From assembly GCA_037719575.1 (NCBI GenBank), contig JBBJMF010000002.1, forward strand, positions 1 through 64,000: a stretch of 64,000 bases of DNA. Reading direction: 5' to 3'. The notes under the pieces were generated by a model. It was given only the letters and a program-made list of their open reading frames with translations. It did no database searches and was not told where the DNA came from. A program made the position numbers and the translations under genes. The stretch's first letter is position 1, and each line of letters begins with the position of its first letter. Positions 60,845 through 64,000 of the stretch are shown in pieces. This DNA is from JAWWPG01 sp037719575. Its GTDB lineage: Bacteria > Actinomycetota > Actinomycetes > Propionibacteriales > Nocardioidaceae.

Positions 60845-61634
60845 ACGTGAAGAGGTGCAGCCCGGTGACCCGGAGCGTGGGGTCGCCAACGAGCGGAGCA
60901 CAGCTCAGGAGGAACTTCTTTGGGCTGAAGCCTCCCGGAGCCGCGATCCGGGCGAACGTGCCGACATGGGCGCTGAGGAAACGCACCGACTGCCCGACGC
61001 CGATCTTCGATGCCATTGCCAGCAGCTTTGCACGCTCGACCGGTCCTGCAAGCCCTATCAGCACAGGTAGGTCGACGCCCCGGCGGCGGAGGCGGCGGAT
61101 CCAGACATCGATGGTCTTGGGGTCGAAACAGAGGTTGCTCACGATGTAGGTGGCGTGCCGGCGCTTGTCCCACATGGACTGGATCGCGACGTCGTCCTCG
61201 ATGGCCGGGTGCGACTCGGGGTATCCGGTGATGCCGACCTCGGCGAACGGATTCCCCATCTCTGCCAGGTGCTCGAGCAGCGCCAGCGCTCCGACGTACT
61301 CGCCGGCTGGTGGGTCCGCATCGCCGGCTGGACAGAAGACGTCGTCGACGCCGATTCCCGTCAACGCATCGACGATCTCCGAAAGCTCGGCGGGGCCGCT
61401 GATCATCCTGGCGGCCAGGTGGGGCACGACCCGGTAGCCGTGGCCGACGAGCTTCTCGGTGAGGTCGAGGGTCGAGGAGATCCCTTTCGTCGGGCTGGCG
61501 GTCACCGCAATGGGTACGTCTCGGGGCACCGTCTTGACGATCGTCGCCTCGATCGTCGGCGTCGGAAGCACCTCGTAGCGAGCATGTCGCAGAGCCAGCG
61601 TCAGCCATTCGTCCCTGGCATGTCTGTTGCGCAC
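60795..61634 (-). CDS. Methylenetetrahydrofolate reductase-like protein
   Basis: The 279-residue TIM-barrel protein has MetF-family features: YEVLPTPTIEATIV at the start, PHLAARMISGPAEL, VFCPAGDADPPAGEYVGAL (corresponding to the RGDPP loop) and GITGYPESHPAI. It is shorter and more divergent than standard MetF. In this setting it may run in the oxidative direction, turning 5-methyl-THF from the pterin methyltransferase into methylene-THF. GTG at 61634 follows CGGAG. The shared island motif overlaps this start codon. Confidence 0.85.
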   Translation of the reverse strand: MRNRHARDEWLTLALRHARYEVLPTPTIEATIVKTVPRDVPIAVTASPTKGISSTLDLTEKLVGHGYRVVPHLAARMISGPAELSEIVDALTGIGVDDVFCPAGDADPPAGEYVGALALLEHLAEMGNPFAEVGITGYPESHPAIEDDVAIQSMWDKRRHATYIVSNLCFDPKTIDVWIRRLRRRGVDLPVLIGLAGPVERAKLLAMASKIGVGQSVRFLSAHVGTFARIAAPGGFSPKKFLLSCAPLVGDPTLRVTGLHLFTFNQVSETERWRQDLLS

Positions 61635-61642
61635 TGAACAAC
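61625..61642. promoter_or_regulatory. Candidate operator at the start of the MetF-like gene
   Basis: TGTTGCGCACTGAACAAC matches the site at 40663 in 14 of 18 positions (TGTTGC, A, TGA, CAAC) and begins exactly like the betB site (TGTTGCGCA). It overlaps the GTG start of the MetF-like gene. A near-palindrome GAGCGCTC lies about 40 bases further upstream and may be another site. Confidence 0.5.
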
Positions 61643-61717
61643 TCCGATTCTCGCTACGCACCAACGTCGCTCCCACTCTAGTGAGCGCTCGCTTCCAATG
61701 GGAGAATCCCGGGTCGG

Positions 61718-62008
61718 CTAGCGGCGCGTTGGCCGGTCTGGGATCAGCACCGCCATGGCGAGCATCACCCCGCTGCACATCGCCAGCGTCGCCAGGTCGA
61801 CGAGGCGGCGGCGGACCCGAAGCATGCCTGCCCGGTCGTCCGGCAGGATCATCCGCAGGAGGAACGCCAAGCCGAAGGCGCCGCCCATCACGGTCGCACC
61901 GCTGCGCCAGTGACCAACGCCGACCAGGACGAGGCCGGCGACGAGCAACCCCACGCCGACGAGATAGAAGATCCCGCCGGTGGTGGAAGGTCTCTTGAGC
62001 CAGTTCAC
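61718..62008 (-). CDS. DUF3017 membrane protein
   Basis: The 96-residue protein has three hydrophobic segments (GGIFYLVGVGLLVAGLVLVGV; GATVMGGAFGLAFLLRMIL; LATLAMCSGVMLAMAVLIP) after NWLKRPSTTG. It fits the DUF3017 family, which in actinobacteria is usually encoded directly after folD. Function is unknown. GTG at 62008 overlaps the folD stop as GTGA. Confidence 0.85.
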   Translation of the reverse strand: MNWLKRPSTTGGIFYLVGVGLLVAGLVLVGVGHWRSGATVMGGAFGLAFLLRMILPDDRAGMLRVRRRLVDLATLAMCSGVMLAMAVLIPDRPTRR

Positions 62009-62862
62009 GCGGCGGCGGCCGCGCGTTCTGCCGCCTCGACGACGTTGGTCAGCAGCATGGCCCGGGTCATCGGTCCGACGCCGCCCGGCATCGGCGCGAC
62101 CGCGCCGGCCACCTCGTAGGCAGCGCGGGCGACGTCGCCCACCAGCTTTCCGTCGACCCGGGACGTCCCGACGTCGAGGATCGTCGCGCCCGGCCTGACC
62201 ATGTCCGGCGTCACGAGTCCGGCGACCCCAGCGGCAGCCACGATGATGTCGGCCCGGGCGAGGTGGGCGCCGAGGTCGCGGGTGCCGGTGTGGCAGAGGG
62301 TCACGGTGGCGTTCTCGGTACGACGGGTGAGGAGCAGCCCCAGCGGACGGCCCACCGTGACACCTCGACCCACCACGCACACGTCGGCTCCCTTGGTAGA
62401 AACGTCGTACGCAGCGAGCAGCTCGACGATGGCGCGCGGGGTGCAGGGCAGCGTGGCGTCGTACATCAGCGCGAGGCGTCCGAGGTTTGTCGGGTGGAGG
62501 CCGTCGGCGTCCTTGGCGGGGTCGACGAGCTCGAGCGCACGTTGGGTGTCGAGATGGGGCGGGAGCGGCAGCTGCACGATGAAGCCGGTGCAGGCGGGGT
62601 CGGCGTTGAGCGTCTCGATGCGCTCCTCGAGGAGCTCCTGGGTGATGCCCGCGGCGTGGTGCTCGCGGATCGAGGCGATGCCGACCTTCGCGCAGTCGCG
62701 GTGCTTGCCGGCGACGTACGCCTGGCTGCCGGGATCGTCGCCGACCAGCACCGTGCCGAGGCCAGGCGTGACCCCGCCCTCGGCGAGGCGGCTGACCCGC
62801 GTGGTCAGGTCGTCGAGGATGGCAGCGGCCGTCGCCACGCCATCGAGCAGCTGAGCGGTCAC
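62005..62862 (-). CDS. folD: Bifunctional methylenetetrahydrofolate dehydrogenase/cyclohydrolase
   Basis: The 285-residue enzyme interconverts methylene-, methenyl- and 10-formyl-THF with NADP. The catalytic Tyr49 and Lys53 lie in SQAYVAGKHRDC. GFIVQLPLPPHLD, the NADP loop VVGRGVTVGRPLGLLL and the signature PMPGGVGPMTRAMLLTN complete the family pattern. GTG start at 62862. It is a core gene; in this window it also links methylene-THF from the dehydrogenase and MetF-like steps to PurU. Confidence 0.96.
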   Translation of the reverse strand: MTAQLLDGVATAAAILDDLTTRVSRLAEGGVTPGLGTVLVGDDPGSQAYVAGKHRDCAKVGIASIREHHAAGITQELLEERIETLNADPACTGFIVQLPLPPHLDTQRALELVDPAKDADGLHPTNLGRLALMYDATLPCTPRAIVELLAAYDVSTKGADVCVVGRGVTVGRPLGLLLTRRTENATVTLCHTGTRDLGAHLARADIIVAAAGVAGLVTPDMVRPGATILDVGTSRVDGKLVGDVARAAYEVAGAVAPMPGGVGPMTRAMLLTNVVEAAERAAAAA

Positions 62863-63506
62863 GAGGGGGATTCTCGCACGCGGACCCGCCCATCATGTTG
62901 TCCCCAACCGAGCGCGGGGACCGAACTGTCCTTCGACGGCCTGGCCACCCCGGCGACTGGTTGACACTTCCTTGCATGCACCAGTGCCTGAGCTCGGGAA
63001 CCGCGACGATGGCCAATCTGAGCGCCGCGCGCATCTAGGGGGCGCGCGCGGTCCCTCCTTCGGGTGCTCCTTGTGTCGTCGGGCATCGACGTGGAGCCCC
63101 AGGTCGAGATCGTCGATGGGCACGGCAACGTCCTGGCGGCTGACCCCACGACCCGAACCGACTGGTCAGGTGGCAACATCTCGTCAGCGAATCGAGCCTG
63201 ACGCCGTTCGGCCGGTCACTCCTGACGCGTCGCCTGCAACACTTCAACCAGCCGTTACGCGGCCGGAAGCTCCGCCCCTAGCCGCCTCGATCCGTCATTT
63301 GTGGCGCGATTGCGGGAAGTTCCGGGCTCGCAGGCCCGGAGTCGACCCCAGATCCCGCAACTCGCGCACAATCCCCCGGCGACACCCTCGAGCCCGCAAT
63401 CCGGGAATGTTTCGCATTTGCGGGGTTTCTGGGCCGGCCGACCGCGTCAGAGACTTCCGAATCCCGCAAATCGCGCGCAGTCCGGGGGAGAGGGCGGGGC
63501 GGCTGG
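62863..63506. other. Non-coding region between folD and purH
   Basis: About 640 bases without a convincing gene. Frames on both strands are Arg/Ser/Pro-rich and resemble no family. The part near folD probably holds its promoter. The part from 63304 holds a set of related short repeats (described separately). One plus-strand stretch around 63070-63200 reads like degraded coding sequence (GIDVEPQVEIVDGHG) but has no start or family match. Confidence 0.6.
63304..63488. repeat. Cluster of TCCCGCAA-TCGCGC repeats
   Basis: ATCCCGCAACTCGCGC at 63352 and ATCCCGCAAATCGCGC at 63461 are direct copies that stay similar for about 28 bases. GCGCGATTGCGGGA at 63304-63317 is an inverted copy. Shorter related pieces (GCCCGCAATCCGGGAA near 63392, TTTGCGGGG near 63417) lie between. 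The segment could be a dispersed intergenic element with inverted ends; only genome-wide comparison can show this. Confidence 0.6.
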
Positions 63507-64000
63507 CTAATGGTAGAAGTGGCGCGAGCCGGTCACGTACATTGTCACGCCGGCGGCCTGGGCCGCTGCCACGACCACGTCGTCGCGCATCGAGCCGCCC
63601 GGTTGTACGACGGCCCGCACCCCGGCGTCCAGCAGGACCTCGAGGCCGTCCGGGAACGGGAAGAACGCGTCCGACGCAGCAACCGACCCGGCCGCCCTAT
63701 CGCCCGCTCGCGACACCGCCAGCCGGGCCGAGTCGACCCGGTTCACCTGACCCATGCCGATCCCCACCGAGGCTCCGTCCGACGCCAGCAGGATCGCGTT
63801 CGACTTGACCCAGCGGCAGGCCCGCCAGGCGAACGCCAGGTCGTCCAGGGTCGAGGGGTCTGCGGCCTCCCCACTGGCCAGCGTCCAGCCCGCCGGGTCG
63901 TCACCGGCGGCCTGGAGCCGGTCCCCGACCTGGGCCAGCACCCCGCCGCTGACTGGTCGCCACTCGACCGACGCGCCGGCTGGCGCCTCGCAGCGAAGCA
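63507..64000 (-). CDS. purH: AICAR transformylase/IMP cyclohydrolase, C-terminal part (cut by window end)
   Basis: The frame runs open to the window end, giving 163 residues of the C terminus. FAWRACRWVKSNAILLA, GIGMGQVNRVDSARLAVSRAG, SDAFFPFPDGLEVLLDAGV and the end VTGSRHFYH are diagnostic of the transformylase domain of PurH, which uses 10-formyl-THF in purine synthesis. The start lies beyond the window. Confidence 0.96.
   Translation of the reverse strand, partial: LRCEAPAGASVEWRPVSGGVLAQVGDRLQAAGDDPAGWTLASGEAADPSTLDDLAFAWRACRWVKSNAILLASDGASVGIGMGQVNRVDSARLAVSRAGDRAAGSVAASDAFFPFPDGLEVLLDAGVRAVVQPGGSMRDDVVVAAAQAAGVTMYVTGSRHFYH

Noticed and set aside
61680..61700. GAGCGCTC near-palindrome upstream of the MetF-like gene as a TetR-type operator
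   Set aside because: The perfect part is only 8 bases and no TetR gene is near; it is mentioned only as a side note.
63060..63200. Protein-like stretch (GIDVEPQVEIVDGHG) in the folD-purH gap
   Set aside because: There is no start codon with a ribosome site, no family match and a short length; it may be a remnant, but this cannot be supported.
1..64000. CRISPR array, tRNA, rRNA, transposase or integrase genes
   Set aside because: No regular spacer-repeat array, no cloverleaf sequence and no transposase or integrase motif was found on reading; short or degenerate ones could be missed by eye.

Overview
The window is high-GC DNA with dense, often translationally coupled genes (ATGA, GTGA, TTGA and TGATG overlaps) and many GTG and TTG starts. 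This, with an SCO4848-type membrane protein, DUF3017 next to folD, and the mdh/icd and trpS neighbourhoods, points to an actinobacterium, probably Nocardioidaceae or a close relative. This is inference; there is no rRNA in the window.

Region 1 (1-14.4 kb) is a nucleoside and deoxynucleoside catabolism and import block. It holds two aldehyde dehydrogenase-type genes, a GNAT, adenosine deaminase, an SDR/MaoC pair and a tightly coupled minus-strand operon. That operon runs BMP-type lipoprotein, ABC ATPase, two permeases, cytidine deaminase, cytochrome P450 and thymidine phosphorylase. An M20 amidohydrolase lies upstream of it.

Region 2 (14.4-18.9 kb) is a tandem array of four divergent paralogues with a sulfotransferase-like P-loop, arranged A-B-A'-B'. 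An internally deleted fifth copy precedes them. Only the first copy keeps an intact PAPS-type loop.

Region 3 (18.9-40.5 kb) is mostly chromosomal housekeeping: a methylmalonyl-CoA mutase-type large chain without a B12 domain, a PLP dehydratase, SCO4848 and YihY membrane proteins, a 2'-5' RNA ligase-like protein and trpS. It also has two ECF sigma genes, each coupled to a one-span membrane protein, a CBS/DUF21 protein, two tandem double-GNAT genes with a third-copy fossil, an HTH_42 protein, galK, a large LuxR-family ATPase regulator, icd, a NUDIX protein and mdh.

Region 4 (40.5-61.7 kb) is the most interesting part: a choline/glycine betaine and one-carbon island. Choline is oxidised by BetA and BetB, and betaine is imported by an ABC system whose permease is a two-domain fusion. 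A non-pyrrolysine MttB-family methyltransferase, a corrinoid protein, a pterin-binding methyltransferase, a RACo-like corrinoid activator and a DUF1638 protein form a corrinoid demethylation module. A dimethylglycine dehydrogenase-like FAD/GcvT protein with EtfBA gives the oxidative step. MetF-like, FolD and PurU proteins would carry methyl groups as folates to formate. Two IclR regulators are present. Four promoter regions share an 18-bp motif (TGTTGC...AAC), and the mttB/iclR2 divergent promoter has a perfect 10-bp-arm palindrome.

Region 5 (61.7-64 kb) returns to core genes: DUF3017, folD and the 3' end of purH. In many actinobacteria purH-folD-DUF3017 lies close to mdh-icd, so Region 4 looks like a 21-kb module placed inside a conserved neighbourhood. 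No tRNA, rRNA, CRISPR array or insertion sequence was seen.
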